NCBI GenBank assembly: GCA_002205965.3
Contig: NADL03000612.1
Span: 434,001-498,000, forward strand
Direction of reading: 5' to 3'
From: Kappaphycus alvarezii
Taxonomy: Eukaryota; Rhodophyta; Florideophyceae; Gigartinales; Solieriaceae
DNA: 64,000 bases
The notes under the pieces were generated by a model. The model was not told where the DNA came from. It worked only from the letters and a program-made list of their open reading frames with translations, and searched no databases. Positions 32,115 through 42,600 of the stretch are shown one piece after another. The position numbers and the translations under genes are program-made. The number at the start of each line of letters is the position of its first letter. Within the stretch, counting starts at the first letter, position 1.

Positions 32115-34070
32115 ATGTCCCACGTCCTCTGGCGCAATACCCAGTGCGCCGCTCCCTTCTGGGCCGAAACCCTCGGCGCCTCGAAATTCCTCGTCCGCGC
32201 TTTGCGGTTTGGGGTCTACGAAAAACCCATCACAACCTCCCTTTCACGCACAAAATTCCAACTCCCTCAAATCCCCATCGATCCCCAAGACCGGGAATTC
32301 TTCGATTCAGCAATATCGGATGCGCTCCACCGTCGCAGTTACGAAGAAATCTCCGAGTCGACCGCTCTTTCCTTACACCAAGCTGGCTTCCCTATCTCCA
32401 ACGCCTTTGTGACAACTTCAGCGGAAAAGAAGCGGCTCGTGGTCAATCTTTCTCGGCAATCTACCCTATTTCGGGATATCCCCGTTCGCATGGAAACATT
32501 AGAAGGATTCGCACTGGACATCCAGAAATCCGACATGATGTTTTCTTTCGATATCGCCAAAGGTTACCACCATTTCCGTCTACACCCCGATATTCGAAAT
32601 TGGTTCGTGTTCAAAGTAGACCATCGCTACTTTCGCTGTGTTGCCCTCCCTTTCGGATGGAAACTCTCTCCCGCCTACTTCATCAAGTTCATGCGACCTT
32701 TCGTTCAATATGTCCGGGAAACCTTACGTCTCCGAATCCATCCCTACATGGACGACTTCTTGGTGGCTCTAAACCGTCCTTCACGCCTCAACAAGGCCCG
32801 CCGACAGATCGATTCTCTGCTCCGCTCGTGTGGACTTCAGAGAAAGGAGGACAAAGGTCACTGGGAAGGAACGAGGCAGATCGAGCATTTGGGATTTCTA
32901 ATCGATACAGACCGTCTAGTTTTTGGGATTACGGCTCGAAGGATGGAAAAGTTGCGAGGTATTGCCCGGCAACTATTACGCCAAGCACGCCGCAATCGCC
33001 GACTAGTCGACGTATCACTGCTACGCCACTTCGCAGGCGTCGCTATCTCATGCTCGCTCGCTATGCCCCTCGCCCGGTTCTACACTCGATCAATTTACGA
33101 GTCTCTCAAGACGAATCTGAGCAAGACGGGGAAACGCGTGAGGCTTCTACACGCCGCTCTTCGGGACCTGCGCTTCTGGAGGGACCTCACTACCAATCCT
33201 CCAGAAAGGCCTATCGCTACCCCACAGCCAACATTGGCCCTACACTCAGACGCGTCGACGGGAGTCGGACAGGGAGGAACATTGGGATCGGATCTGAGGC
33301 CAGGGGTACAGGGTTGTTGGGAGGCTCGCGGACTCTGGGACCCCGTACTGCGAGTCAAGCCAATAACTTTCTTGGAACTACGGGCCGTCACGGACAATAT
33401 TCGGGCCTTCGCGTCGTTGCTGAAGAACGGGACTCATCTCAAGATTTGGGAGGACAATCAGGCGGTGGTATCGATACTCAATGCGATGACCACCAAGTCT
33501 CGGCCCTTAATGACAGAGCTCCGTTCGCTACACCGCTTGCTTCTCAAACTCGGGATCACCATCGAATCACAGTATCTGCCCTCGGCAGTCAACCGTTTCG
33601 CCGACCGACTGTCACGCCTTCAGACACTCGACGATTGGAGGATCAATACCAAGCCCCTTCAGCCTCTACTCGAATCTTTCCCGCCAACAATCGACAGATT
33701 CGCAGACAACACCAATCGGATCTGCAGGAGGTACAACAGCGAGTTTGCGTCTCCTGGCTCCCTCGCCGTAGACGCGCTCTCCCAGGATTGGAAATCAGAA
33801 GTCAATTTTTGGAACCCGCCCCTCAAGTTGATACCACTCGTCGTAGCCAAGATCATCAAGGAACAGGCCGCAGGAATCTTGGTCACGCCGTATTGGCCCG
33901 CTCAATCATGGTTTCTCAACCTGCGCCAACTGTCACGGCCACACGTATTCGCCGCCGACAACCTCTACCTACCGCCTCTGTGGGCTCCGCCGTCGATGCC
34001 CGTCCCACCGTGGAACATCGCCGTCTGGAAAATCTCGCAGAAGAAGCACGATCGCTACCGCTCGCAGTGA
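32115..34070 (+). CDS. reverse transcriptase-RNase H of the YR retrotransposon
   Basis: A 651-residue intact ORF. RT blocks: KKRLVVNLSR (about residue 105), SFDIAKGYHHFRLH with the first catalytic Asp (about 145), LPFGWKLSPAYFIKFM (about 180) and HPYMDDFLVA with the DD pair (about 213). RNase H follows with LALHSDASTG, FLELRAVTD, IWEDNQAV and NRFADRLSR, keeping the D-E-D-D set. The C-terminal 130 residues (GSLAVDALSQDW, NPPLKLIPLVVAKI, PYWPAQSWF) match the conserved extension downstream of RNase H in DIRS/Ngaro elements. All catalytic residues are present, so it looks functional. ATG at 32115 is the first in frame after ORF1. Confidence 0.92.
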   Translation: MSHVLWRNTQCAAPFWAETLGASKFLVRALRFGVYEKPITTSLSRTKFQLPQIPIDPQDREFFDSAISDALHRRSYEEISESTALSLHQAGFPISNAFVTTSAEKKRLVVNLSRQSTLFRDIPVRMETLEGFALDIQKSDMMFSFDIAKGYHHFRLHPDIRNWFVFKVDHRYFRCVALPFGWKLSPAYFIKFMRPFVQYVRETLRLRIHPYMDDFLVALNRPSRLNKARRQIDSLLRSCGLQRKEDKGHWEGTRQIEHLGFLIDTDRLVFGITARRMEKLRGIARQLLRQARRNRRLVDVSLLRHFAGVAISCSLAMPLARFYTRSIYESLKTNLSKTGKRVRLLHAALRDLRFWRDLTTNPPERPIATPQPTLALHSDASTGVGQGGTLGSDLRPGVQGCWEARGLWDPVLRVKPITFLELRAVTDNIRAFASLLKNGTHLKIWEDNQAVVSILNAMTTKSRPLMTELRSLHRLLLKLGITIESQYLPSAVNRFADRLSRLQTLDDWRINTKPLQPLLESFPPTIDRFADNTNRICRRYNSEFASPGSLAVDALSQDWKSEVNFWNPPLKLIPLVVAKIIKEQAAGILVTPYWPAQSWFLNLRQLSRPHVFAADNLYLPPLWAPPSMPVPPWNIAVWKISQKKHDRYRSQ

Positions 34071-34140
34071 CTCTCCAGCAATCTGTGCTTACAGCGGCCG
34101 GGTTAGGGAATACTTCGGGGGGAATACTATTGCACGGATC

Positions 34141-35076
34141 ATGCCAAAGGCACGTACCCCAAACACCTGGCGCTCGAATGAGATACTATGGAAGAAATGG
34201 GTTACTTTTTGCTCCCAGGATGGAATCGACCCACTGGAGGGCTCCGAAGGTCCTTTACTTCGCTATCTGGGTTGGCTCTTTGATGAATCTCGTGTAAGTG
34301 CTGGATCAGTTCGTAACTATCTCTCCGCGGTTACAACTGCTCACACCAGGATTGGTCGCCCCCTCACTCTCACCCCTTTGATACAGCTCGCAGTAACTGC
34401 ATATCAGCAAGCCGATTTGGAACGCAAAATCATAACCGACCCGGAAGCCTCTAAGGAACGTCGCGCTTTGCCAAGCTCGGTGGCCCGCCAAATCTTCCAA
34501 GCCGCTATGACTTCTCCAACGACAGATTTGGAATTTCTACGAAATTCTTGCGCAATACTCGTGAGCTACGTGTTCTTCGAGCGGGGCGAAGCTGGGATAT
34601 CCTTGCTACTGGACAACATTGCTGTCAACGCTCAATCTATCGATATCGCAATAGCGCTCCGCAAGAACAAGCAACGGGTTTCGCACACGCTCTCCTACCG
34701 TCGGAATTCAAACTGTTCGGAAAGTCTGATTGATTTGGTGCTTCGTTATGATGTTCTACGCCGTGGGAATACTTCTAAATCGCGCTATTATTGGGCTTTA
34801 CCGGGTACTCGCTTGTCTACTAGCGCACGCACCCTATCTATCTGGATTTCTTCTACGCTCTCTCGTCTGAAAATAACCCCACCACCGCAGGTTACTTGGT
34901 CCTCACACTCTCTACGTATGGGCGCTGCATCTGAAAGCGCAGCGATCGGGGTCCAAGAATACCGTATCCTCATCTGGGGTGATTGGTCAGCCGGCAGAAC
35001 GTTTCGAGAATCGTATTTGGATGGAAGAGTGCAACCGTGTGAAGATTCGTATTTCTTCTTCGGCCACTTGTTGTAA
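34141..35076 (+). CDS. tyrosine recombinase of the YR retrotransposon
   Basis: A 311-residue intact ORF. The N-terminal 110 residues form a SAM-like DNA-binding domain (TWRSNEILWKKWVTFC, LLRYLGWLFDE, VRNYLSAVTTAH). The catalytic part has an Arg in VFFERGEAGIS (candidate first Arg), HSLRMGAASESAA giving H-x-x-R, a W in ILIWGDWSA, and the likely nucleophile Tyr in FRESYLD, i.e. the R-H-R-(H/W)-Y order. The enzyme would insert a circular cDNA by strand exchange. It starts 70 nt after ORF2 and stops 52 nt before repeat A2. Confidence 0.9.
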   Translation: MPKARTPNTWRSNEILWKKWVTFCSQDGIDPLEGSEGPLLRYLGWLFDESRVSAGSVRNYLSAVTTAHTRIGRPLTLTPLIQLAVTAYQQADLERKIITDPEASKERRALPSSVARQIFQAAMTSPTTDLEFLRNSCAILVSYVFFERGEAGISLLLDNIAVNAQSIDIAIALRKNKQRVSHTLSYRRNSNCSESLIDLVLRYDVLRRGNTSKSRYYWALPGTRLSTSARTLSIWISSTLSRLKITPPPQVTWSSHSLRMGAASESAAIGVQEYRILIWGDWSAGRTFRESYLDGRVQPCEDSYFFFGHLL

Positions 35077-35128
35077 CCGCAGTCTCGAAGCAAATCCTTT
35101 GAATTTGGTTTTTCTCTATGTTTAATTC

Positions 35129-35450
35129 GGTACTTTAATTGGAAAATTATGGGTGAATATGATAAGGGGGTTGAACGTGGCCTTGATCTGCCACTCCGGA
35201 TAAGTCACGCGGTCACGGTTGCATCAATTGACTGTAAGCACCTTTTAGGAAGGCCACGTAGGCAGCTTACCGTTGTACACCCTACACTCGCTGCCGCGGC
35301 CGCATATGCTTCCTGGTTTCTACGTAGCAGCCGTACCGCTTGCGCAAGGGGACTTGGACCACGATCAAGACCGGTTCAACAGGGCTATATAACCGCCAAC
35401 TTGAAAACCTCTAGCGCAACTTCTGGTTCCTCAAGTCGTCGCTTGTTCTC
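35129..35450 (+). repeat. A2 repeat of the YR element
   Basis: A near-identical copy of A1, one base shorter. After it (from 35451) the sequence differs from that after A1, so a terminal B2 segment would have to start here. Confidence 0.88.
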
Positions 35451-36986
35451 CCGCCTCCGCCCTCCATTCATCCTTCATGGCCCATTCACAAGTCATCGTT
35501 GTTCTTTGTTTCATTTGTTTGAATCCTTTGAGTATTGTTTTCTTTACACGTGTCGAATCAAAATTGTGCGTCCTTCGGTCGCTCAGTGCATTGTGATTTG
35601 AAATATCGTGTCATTTGGATATTATGGTTTCTTTCATTTTCGATATCATACCTCGCATCATTAATCGCTCTCAAGTTCGCTTGCAGGAGTATCGCTTTCG
35701 CAACACGTCAACCGGACAAGTCGTAAGCTTCCGCAAGACAGAAATCTTCTATGAGGGTGCTAAATTAGTGGTCAACCGATTTCTCGGTTCTCTGAACGAA
35801 GATCGCCACGAGAAGGCTTTAGCGTGAAATTCATGTTACAGAGACGGGCCGATCGGCCCGCGACAGATGAAGGCACTTGCGTACCTCCGATCCACCCTCG
35901 TGAGAGAATGGACACCTCAAGATGACTGTCACATCTCGTGAAATCTGGGACTGACGATACCTCAATTTTTAGCGTGATTTGGGATGGGACGCTAGCACCC
36001 TAACCATCTCATGGAAATCGTCTTTTCCAAAATTTGACTCACCTAACCCTCTTAGTTTCGCCATCCCTGTCGAGACGGCTACTGACGACGTATGCGACGA
36101 GAACGCGGGGTATGTTATACGTCATGTTTTAGCTATTTTACCTTTAAGTGAATCTAGTAAATGTGTTTGTGTTTCTCTATGTTTAATTCACTGTATCAAA
36201 AATAATTTATTGTGTTTTTGTGCAAAAAGTTTGTGTTTACGTATACTCTTTCTCTTTAGTGTGTTAAATTCGGCCATTAGTCAAAAGGCCTGTCATTTCT
36301 GTAATGTCGGTCATCTCAGGTATCTACTTAGTATTTGAATTGGAGATCTAATGCTGCCTTAAATATAAAGTTTGGACCTTATCTCAATTCCAATGTGACT
36401 GTTCATCCTCAAAGACCAGTTAAGGATCATAAGCTTGGTAATCTTTTAAATGACCAACTTCTTAGTCATTCTGTGGCCTATTCTTAAGTAAATAAATTTT
36501 ACGCATTTAGCCAAAATTTTAAGGTCAATTTCTACATATTACTCACCCGTTCGCTACTTACTTCCAGTTAAGAAAATTTGTTCAACTTGCATGTGTTAAT
36601 ATGTTGCAGTAAACGTCTGCAGACTTTTTTTTGGCAATTTGATGATACTAATGACTTGTGAATAGGTGAGTAATTACAGCCGGATGCGAACAAGCTACTG
36701 TACAGTAGTACTGTACTCTAGGTACTCAACATGTCTCAATTTCCAACAATGAGATAAATTGACTCCCCTGTTTATCCTTAACTTTGCAGTAGGTCATGGC
36801 AGGTACAGCAGTACAAAAATTGTCAAGGGAACCAAGACAGACTGTCCAAAGGCCCAGAACAGTAAACCGTTAACGGTCGTCGTCATGCATATGTACATGT
36901 ACGTATGTATGTACCATACGGTAAGATGAAATAAAGAAGGGAACATCCTACGAGCGAACAGTGCTGTCAAGTAGTACAGTACTTTA
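35451..36986. other. right flank of the YR element, no clear gene
   Basis: Short plus frames occur at 35615-35827 and 35979-36338; the latter ends in ACHFCNVGH, reminiscent of half a zinc knuckle, so an old gag is possible. It contains the 18-bp repeat TTTCTCTATGTTTAATTC (36172-36189), also found just before A2. The remainder is AT-rich. Confidence 0.35.
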
Positions 36987-37124
36987 CATTGAGCCAGCTC
37001 TGTAAGGAAGGTCATTTACTGTAGTGTTACCCATTAGCGACGACTTATCCCGCATAACGCATTAGCCGCGTGGATATAACCGAACACATCTTCCATGCAT
37101 TAAAATAACCAAAAAATTTCCCCC
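36987..37124 (+). repeat. LINE 3'-tail repeat, copy 1
   Basis: From CATTGAGCCAGCTCTG to ATTTCCCCC. The 3' part (GCCGCGTGGATATAACCGAA, ATCTTCCATGCATTAAAATA) matches the minus-strand LINE tail at 28,884-28,960. A second copy follows 301 bp downstream. Confidence 0.7.
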
Positions 37125-37287
37125 AGTACTGTACTGTACACTTCTGTAAAAAAATTTACATGCTGTAGAATTACTGTACCTTTGAGTGCGTGGTACTGTA
37201 CTGTACAGTACAACACAGCAATACAGTGCAGTACAGTACAGTAGTACAAAAAGAGGCAGCATACATATGTATAATATACTGTACAGG
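37125..37287. repeat. cluster of TACTGTAC/GTACAGTA palindromic motifs
   Basis: Within 160 bp occur AGTACTGTACTGTACA, GGTACTGTACTGTACAGTAC and GCAGTACAGTACAGTAGTAC. Related motifs lie at about 36,700-36,720, 36,972, 29,300-29,350, 59,250 and 59,430. Low-complexity and self-complementary; no function evident. Confidence 0.75.
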
Positions 37288-37398
37288 CATTGAGCCGGCC
37301 CTGTAAGGAAGGTCATGTACTGTAGTGTTCCCATCAGCGACGACTTATCCCGCACAACAAATTAGCGGCGTGGATTAACCGACCACATCTTCCATGTG
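37288..37398 (+). repeat. LINE 3'-tail repeat, copy 2, interrupted by the pogo-like element
   Basis: Homologous to 36987 onward up to CATCTTCCATG. The expected end of the unit (TTAAAATAACCCAAAATTCC) is found at about 39,834-39,853, on the far side of the DNA transposon. Confidence 0.6.
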
Positions 37399-37400
37399 TA

Positions 37401-37429
37401 TCCCTCCCAACCGGGTGAAGTATGGACAG
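37401..37429 (+). repeat. left terminal inverted repeat
   Basis: TCCCTCCCAACCGGGTGAAG followed by TATGGACAG; mirrors 39769-39797. Confidence 0.88.
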
Positions 37430-37642
37430 TTAAAGAAAACCTTCATAAAAATAAAGAAAAAACTGCTCTTTTCAGCTGAGTTGAAGTGCAAATGATTGCT
37501 AGTGCTATTGCATACCATGAAACAGTTCATGGTGTACAACAATCAACATACAACAGCTACTTTTGAGAACATTTCGACCTCGGTACGCAAAAAGTCCAAT
37601 TTTCAGAAACGGCTAAAATTCGGACAAGAAAACGCCAAAAAA

Positions 37643-39480
37643 TCAACGATCGAAGGCATCCAGTGCCTTCTCAACCACATCCCACACCAGACTCGCCGAG
37701 AAGATAGAGTCACTCTTCTTCCTCCTCTTCGACTTGCCCCCTGCCACCAGTTCACGGTATGTACCCGCAACTTCCTCCCCAAGCCTTTTCGCCATTTCTT
37801 TGTTTCGCTTTCTAACCCTCTCAGCAGCATCCGCGTCTTTCTTGCGCTTCTTCTTCACCTCGGCAGCAAGACGAAGAGTAGCCGCCTCCTTGCGCTTGGA
37901 AAACACTTCCTCCAATGTCACGCACTCAGCGCCAGCCCCTGGATCTTACAAGACATTCCCGCGCGAGTTGGTCTTGACAGCTGAGGTGGCAATGGGGGGT
38001 CCCCGTCAGACATGCATATCTTGTTGACAGTCTCGGCCGAGTGCAAAATGCTCGAAATAGTCTGTAGAGCTGTAGATGGACCCTGCGCATTTTCCATTGC
38101 CTCCTGGATACGCTCCATCGTTTGTGCGTCCGTTTGACGAGTGTCGATGCCTTGGATTGCGGAACCATTCTCTGTTAGGGCTGCTCTGTGGTCATGGGCA
38201 TCGTCCCTTGCCGTACGGAATCTTCGAGCAAAATCTCGCTCGAAAGGGAAGAGACCTGTAGCTGCAAAACTCTTCCTGATATCAGCACCAGTCACCTTAG
38301 ACAAGCCGTAAACACCACAGGCGAGCGAGAAATTCACTTTGCGTGTGTCAACTGATCCCTGTGAGCAAAATGAATCGCGTAGCTCCCGAACTGAAACCTT
38401 GATCTTCTTACTCACATCTTTGTCACACGGCTGCAAAATGTGAGAGGTGTTAGCGGGTGCAATCAAAGCCTCAATGTTATGTTCCCAACATGCCTCAATC
38501 CATCCTGTACCGTTCCGGGAAGCATTCCCGTCCAAGGTCAAAATCACAGGCTCATCTCCAACCACGCGACGGATACGATTGTTAGCATGCTCTATAGATG
38601 CATGCAGAATGCCCATTTCCATCTAGCCATGCTTGGAAACCTTAACGACAGCCTTATCCGTAGGGAACCAACCTGGAGAGCAGAAATCAGCAGCTGCCCG
38701 TGCTACTGTATTCTTGAAGCTCCCTTCAACTTGGTCAAACCAATGCTCATTCAGACGTTTCCCTTGAACAATGAAAAAAGGATCCGTTTTGAGCCCGCTT
38801 GCAGACACGCAAACCACAGCTGTTACATGTTCGTTCGCCCCCTTCGACCTGCTGCAAGCTCTGAATCCTCCCTTGTGACTGTCCGATGCAGTATAAACCT
38901 TCTCTTTCTTTCCCCAGGTTCCATCAATTGCCGTTTCATCCATGTTCCATATACGATTGGGGTTGCTCAAAATGCCTGGAAAACGTTCGCCGATATCGTC
39001 CTAGATGCGAAAAAGCGGTCCACATGATTAAAGTTCTCAGCATTCAACTTGGCTTTTTCCTTGCTGTCTTGACTCCTGAATGTCAGCTCACGGTGTCTGG
39101 CACGAAACGCACGGAGCGTGTCTTGACTTGGGATTCCGTTGGCAAAGCCATTCCGCCGTCCATCAGCTGCAATTTTTGCCATCATGTAGGACAATGCGTC
39201 GTAGCCAAGCGCTGCCCCTCGTCGAGCACAGTATATGAGGCGTTGTACGATGACGCGTTCTTCGTCGGGCGTCAATACCGAAGGGCGGCCCGGCTTCACG
39301 GCGCCATTCAAAAGCCTGTTGATTGTGACCCCATCTTTGGTTTGGATACACTTGCTCATCTCACCGACGATGGTCTTGCTAGCACCAGAGATTCCTGCAA
39401 TCTGGTGGAGTGTGAGTGCCTTTCGGTTGCGAGTGCGGGGCTGGATGGTGTATTTGCGAAGTAGGTTGAGCGCCACGGTG
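37643..39480 (-). pseudogene. pogo-like DDE_1 transposase, three breaks
   Basis: The minus-strand protein would be about 600 residues. N-terminal part (39476-38967): a helix-turn-helix region (LTLHQIAGISGASKTIV, GRPSVLTPDEERVIVQRL) as in pogo/CENP-B-type transposases. After a one-base frameshift near 38,985 comes IWNMDETAID (first Asp). A single in-frame stop (38623-38625) separates this from the frame 38622-37918, which has LTLDGNASRN (second Asp; the usual H of LDGH is N) and SHILQPCDKDV (third Asp, 35 residues later, DD35D). Another one-base shift near 37,950 leads to a Lys/Arg-rich tail (KKKRKKDADAAERVRKRNKE) ending at 37643. Only three lesions suggest fairly recent loss. Start codon not determined. 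Confidence 0.85.
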
Positions 39481-39768
39481 CGGTTCTGCTTCGTTTGAAC
39501 GAGTTGGCTTGCGAGTTTCTTCCTATTTGCACTTTGACTTTCGCATAGAGGGAGGCATCATGCCACTGGATGGAGTTGTAGTGTGTTGAGTCTGTTTTGT
39601 TAGACTTGCACTCCCGTGTGCTTAGAAAGTTTATATTGAGCGAGGAAGGGTGGCAGCCCAACGATAAATGGCCCCAGAAGGCCACATGGTCGCCGGAGTT
39701 GGAAAGGGTATCGGTTGGGTTTTTGTTTTGGCGGGTGCGCGCCGTGTTTCTGTTCTGAAATTTTCCCG

Positions 39769-39797
39769 CTGTCCGTAATTCACCCGGTCGGGAGGGA
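39769..39797 (-). repeat. right terminal inverted repeat
   Basis: On the minus strand TCCCTCCCGACCGGGTGAAT followed by TACGGACAG; followed by TA at 39798-39799. Confidence 0.88.
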
Positions 39798-39799
39798 TA

Positions 39800-40366
39800 C
39801 ACTCAAGATAAGTAGAGTAAAAGAGTCTCTCTTAAAATAACCCAAAATTCCCCCCCAAAATCAATGCATTACAGAAAAAAGAGAGGTTCCGCAAACCGAA
39901 TTCAGAAAACAAAACTTCAAATTTCAGAAATGAAATTACCGTCTGTAATTGAATTGCAGAATTATGCATTGAAGTTGTCACAAAACTTGGTGAAATGGGG
40001 AAAGTTAGTGAACACACTTGTGAAATAAATATGAGTAAATAGTAGCGAGCGACGCCACTTTTCGCGGGTATTTTTTCGCTTATACAATCCCACAGCCACG
40101 GAGGAGACCAGAAAAGCAAAAAAAATCCACTCTTTTCCAATATCTCCTCCATCGGCCGCTATGCCTTCCGAGTCTCAAAGCGCGCCATATCCCTACCCAG
40201 CCCCTTCAGCCACACAATCCACTATCTACATCTCCAACTGCTCCGTGACATCATACAGCCGAGACCCGTGAAAAAATGATGTCAGCCGCGCTTACAATCT
40301 CTAAAATATCTTTTCATCGTGCAGAACGAAGCCGCATCATACGCCCGTAATGCTTTCTTTATGTAA
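39800..40366. other. spacer between DNA transposon and copia-B
   Basis: Begins with the displaced end of the LINE-tail repeat (to about 39,860). The remainder has no recognised gene. Confidence 0.4.
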
Positions 40367-40371
40367 ATACA

Positions 40372-40793
40372 TGTTGGGTGTCGGGTTGCCGAGTGACCAC
40401 CACTAAAGCTTCCCTCCTTGGTTCATTTACTCATGGACATACTATATACTCATTACTTCTAGTAAACCCGATTGAGGTCTTCAAGCCGTACAGTACATTC
40501 CACTAACACCACGAAGGGCTTGTAATAAACGACAGAGCATCTCGGCCTGAAGTACAAGGCATTCATCTCAGCCCTGAGTGATTCCACTCAGTCGCATTGC
40601 TGGAAATTATTACCAGAATTCAACTCGAATATCTGTGGGCCTAACCTAGGGAGTAAACCCCGATGGTCTAAGTCAATGGGTCTATTTCCCTTAGTCCCAA
40701 GTGTAAAAAAGCAAAACACGATTGAGGTAGCCATTCACACTTGCAAATTCAACACCTCAACAACTGATAGCTATATTGATGTCAATTTCAACA
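40372..40793 (-). repeat. copia-B 3' LTR
   Basis: Plus-strand start TGTTGGGTGTCGGGTTG, end TTTCAACA. The adjacent CCCCTCCTC (40794-40802) is, on the minus strand, GAGGAGGGG, the polypurine tract. Confidence 0.9.
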
Positions 40794-40862
40794 CCCCTCC
40801 TCAGCGGTACAGCTATCGTTTCTGACTGGTACTACCTTCAGTCCTCGATGTAACAGTTCCAG

Positions 40863-42600
40863 TCATTTTGCCGGTAATGGTTTCGTCAATATGTCCACAA
40901 GCATTTTCGCAGTAGTGCAATATTCTATCCTTGCGGTACCAGCCTGTATCTCATCTCTTGCGAAATGGTACCAAACATCCACATGCTTGGCCATCTTTTC
41001 CGACTTTTCGCATTTAATTGCTGCCCCATTGTCTTCATACAGCAATGTAGGGCCTTCATCCATTAGATCGATTTTTGTTAGCATCAATCTAAGCCATTTA
41101 ATCAGCTTGATGCACTCTGAGAGTGCCACATATTCCGCTTCGCACGACGATAAGGCTGTCACGGATTGTTCGTTCGAGTTCCAGGCAATAGAAACGAGGT
41201 TCAAAGTAACAAAAACTCCGCTAGTCGATCGTCGGGAATCCAAATCTACAGCCAAGTCGGCATCACTGAAACCAACCATGGTGCTTTCAAATCCGGTTTC
41301 TCCGAATTTTAACCTCAGTCCTAGATCCAATTTCCCTTTTAGATACTGGAAGATCTTGCGAACCCTGCTCCAGTCTCTTACTGTCGGTTTGTGAGACTTT
41401 CTTGCCATTACGGAGACTGCAGCGGCAATGTCAGGCCTTGTACGAGTAGCCAAGAATAATAGGCTACCTACTGCTTGTTGATAATTCCTGACCCCACTGC
41501 TGCTGAGTACACGTGAGTCATCCTTAGATGGTGTCGTCGGAGACAACATAGGCGTCCCAACAGGTCTACAGTTCTGCAATTGGAACCTTTCCAATAAGAC
41601 CTGAGCGTAATTTTGTTGTTTAAGGGACACGCCATCCCCATGCCATACTGCCTCCATCCCCAAGAATGATTTGACTCTGCCAAGGTCCTTCATAACAAAC
41701 TCAGCCATGAGTTTCTCCTTCGCTTCATCAACAGCGGATTGAGAGCTGCTTATTACCAGCACATCATCTACATAGACGAGAATCCACACATCGACATTAT
41801 TGAGCTTTGCTCGGAAAAAGAACTCATGAGTTGCGTAAATCCGAGTCGACGTAGCGTTTTTGAAAACTCCGTCAGCCAAATCTTCATATCTTTCTTGAGG
41901 CCATAAAGCGCCTTGACAAGCCTGAATGCTTGGCCTTCCCGGAGGCCAAGATCGATGCCTTTCGGAGGCTTGGTGTAGATAGTGTCTGATTCATCTAAAG
42001 GGCCATAAAGAAATGCATTTTTCACATCAAGATGATGAATTATAGCACCCTTTGGAGCTGGTGCAAATGCAACTCTAATTGATGTTATTTCCACCGCTGG
42101 GGCATATACATCCGTGATTTTCCCCTTCTGAAAACCACACACTACGAGCCGAGCCTTGTCCCTGTCAATTATTCCATCCGCCTTACGTTTTAGGTCAAAG
42201 ATCATCTTTGACTCTAACAACTTAGCCCCTTTTGGGACTTCCTCAATGACCCAAGTCCCTCTTTCCTGTAGGCTATCAAGTTCGTTTGAGAGAGCTTCCC
42301 TCCACAGATGGCTATCCCTACCTTCCAGTGCTTCAGGAATGCTGGAGGGTATCACATCTCCTGTGCGAGCGATCATGCCAGTCTCTAATTCAGGAACTTG
42401 ACCGTTCTGAGCTGGATAATAGGTGAGAATTTGTTCCGCTTCCTGAGCGTCTCCGCTTAGGAGAGGATTCATTGTCTCGGGCCCTTCAGTTGCAGACCCA
42501 TCATTCTCTTCTCCATCGGTGGACACATTATCCTCAGATCCAGAGGTCTCCATGAGATCTTTTGGATCCCAAGCATCAGCCCGTTCCATTTAGATGAGCG
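40863..42600 (-). pseudogene. copia-B reverse transcriptase and RNase H
   Basis: Frame 42589-41768 carries the connection region and RT start: WREALSNELDSLQERGTW, KARLVVCGFQKG, LDVKNAFLYGPLDES (first catalytic Asp) and FRLVKALYGLKKDMKIW. After a frameshift near 41,870, frame 41879-40863 (338 codons) has ILVYVDDVLVISSS (YVDD box), DLGRVKSFLGMEA, the RNase H blocks GFSDADLAVDLDSRRSTSGV, SSCEAEYVALSE and LLYEDNGAAIK, and the normal pol end (VDILTKPLP). One frameshift separates two otherwise open halves. Confidence 0.9.

Larger units (their letters stand above)
30856..35450 (+). mobile_element. tyrosine-recombinase retrotransposon (Ngaro/DIRS-like)
   Basis: Three intact ORFs in sequence (Gag-like, RT-RNase H, tyrosine recombinase) lie between near-identical direct repeats, A1 (30856-31178) and A2 (35129-35450). 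Replacement of the DDE integrase by a tyrosine recombinase, with no target duplication, is the hallmark of DIRS/Ngaro/PAT elements. The repeats differ by a single G, so insertion is very recent. In Ngaro-type elements the order is A1-genes-B1-A2-B2; B1/B2 are only hinted at here by an 18-bp repeat (35111-35128 and 36172-36189), so the true right end may lie beyond 35450. Confidence 0.9.
37401..39797 (-). mobile_element. pogo-like (Tc1/mariner superfamily) DNA transposon
   Basis: Terminal inverted repeats of 29 bp (37401-37429 and 39769-39797; TCCCTCCCxACCGGGTGAA at each end, 26 of 29 matching) are flanked by TA on both sides (37399-37400, 39798-39799), the target duplication of this superfamily. 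The 2.4-kb interior encodes one DDE_1-type transposase on the minus strand with a few disabling changes. Confidence 0.9.

Noticed and set aside
37021..37400. Tandem repeats mistaken at first for a CRISPR-like or satellite array
   Set aside because: Only two copies 301 bp apart, homologous to a LINE tail.
39356..39802. 148-codon minus ORF running through the right inverted repeat of the pogo-like element
   Set aside because: Overlaps the transposase N-terminus in another frame and starts outside the coding part; no homology seen.
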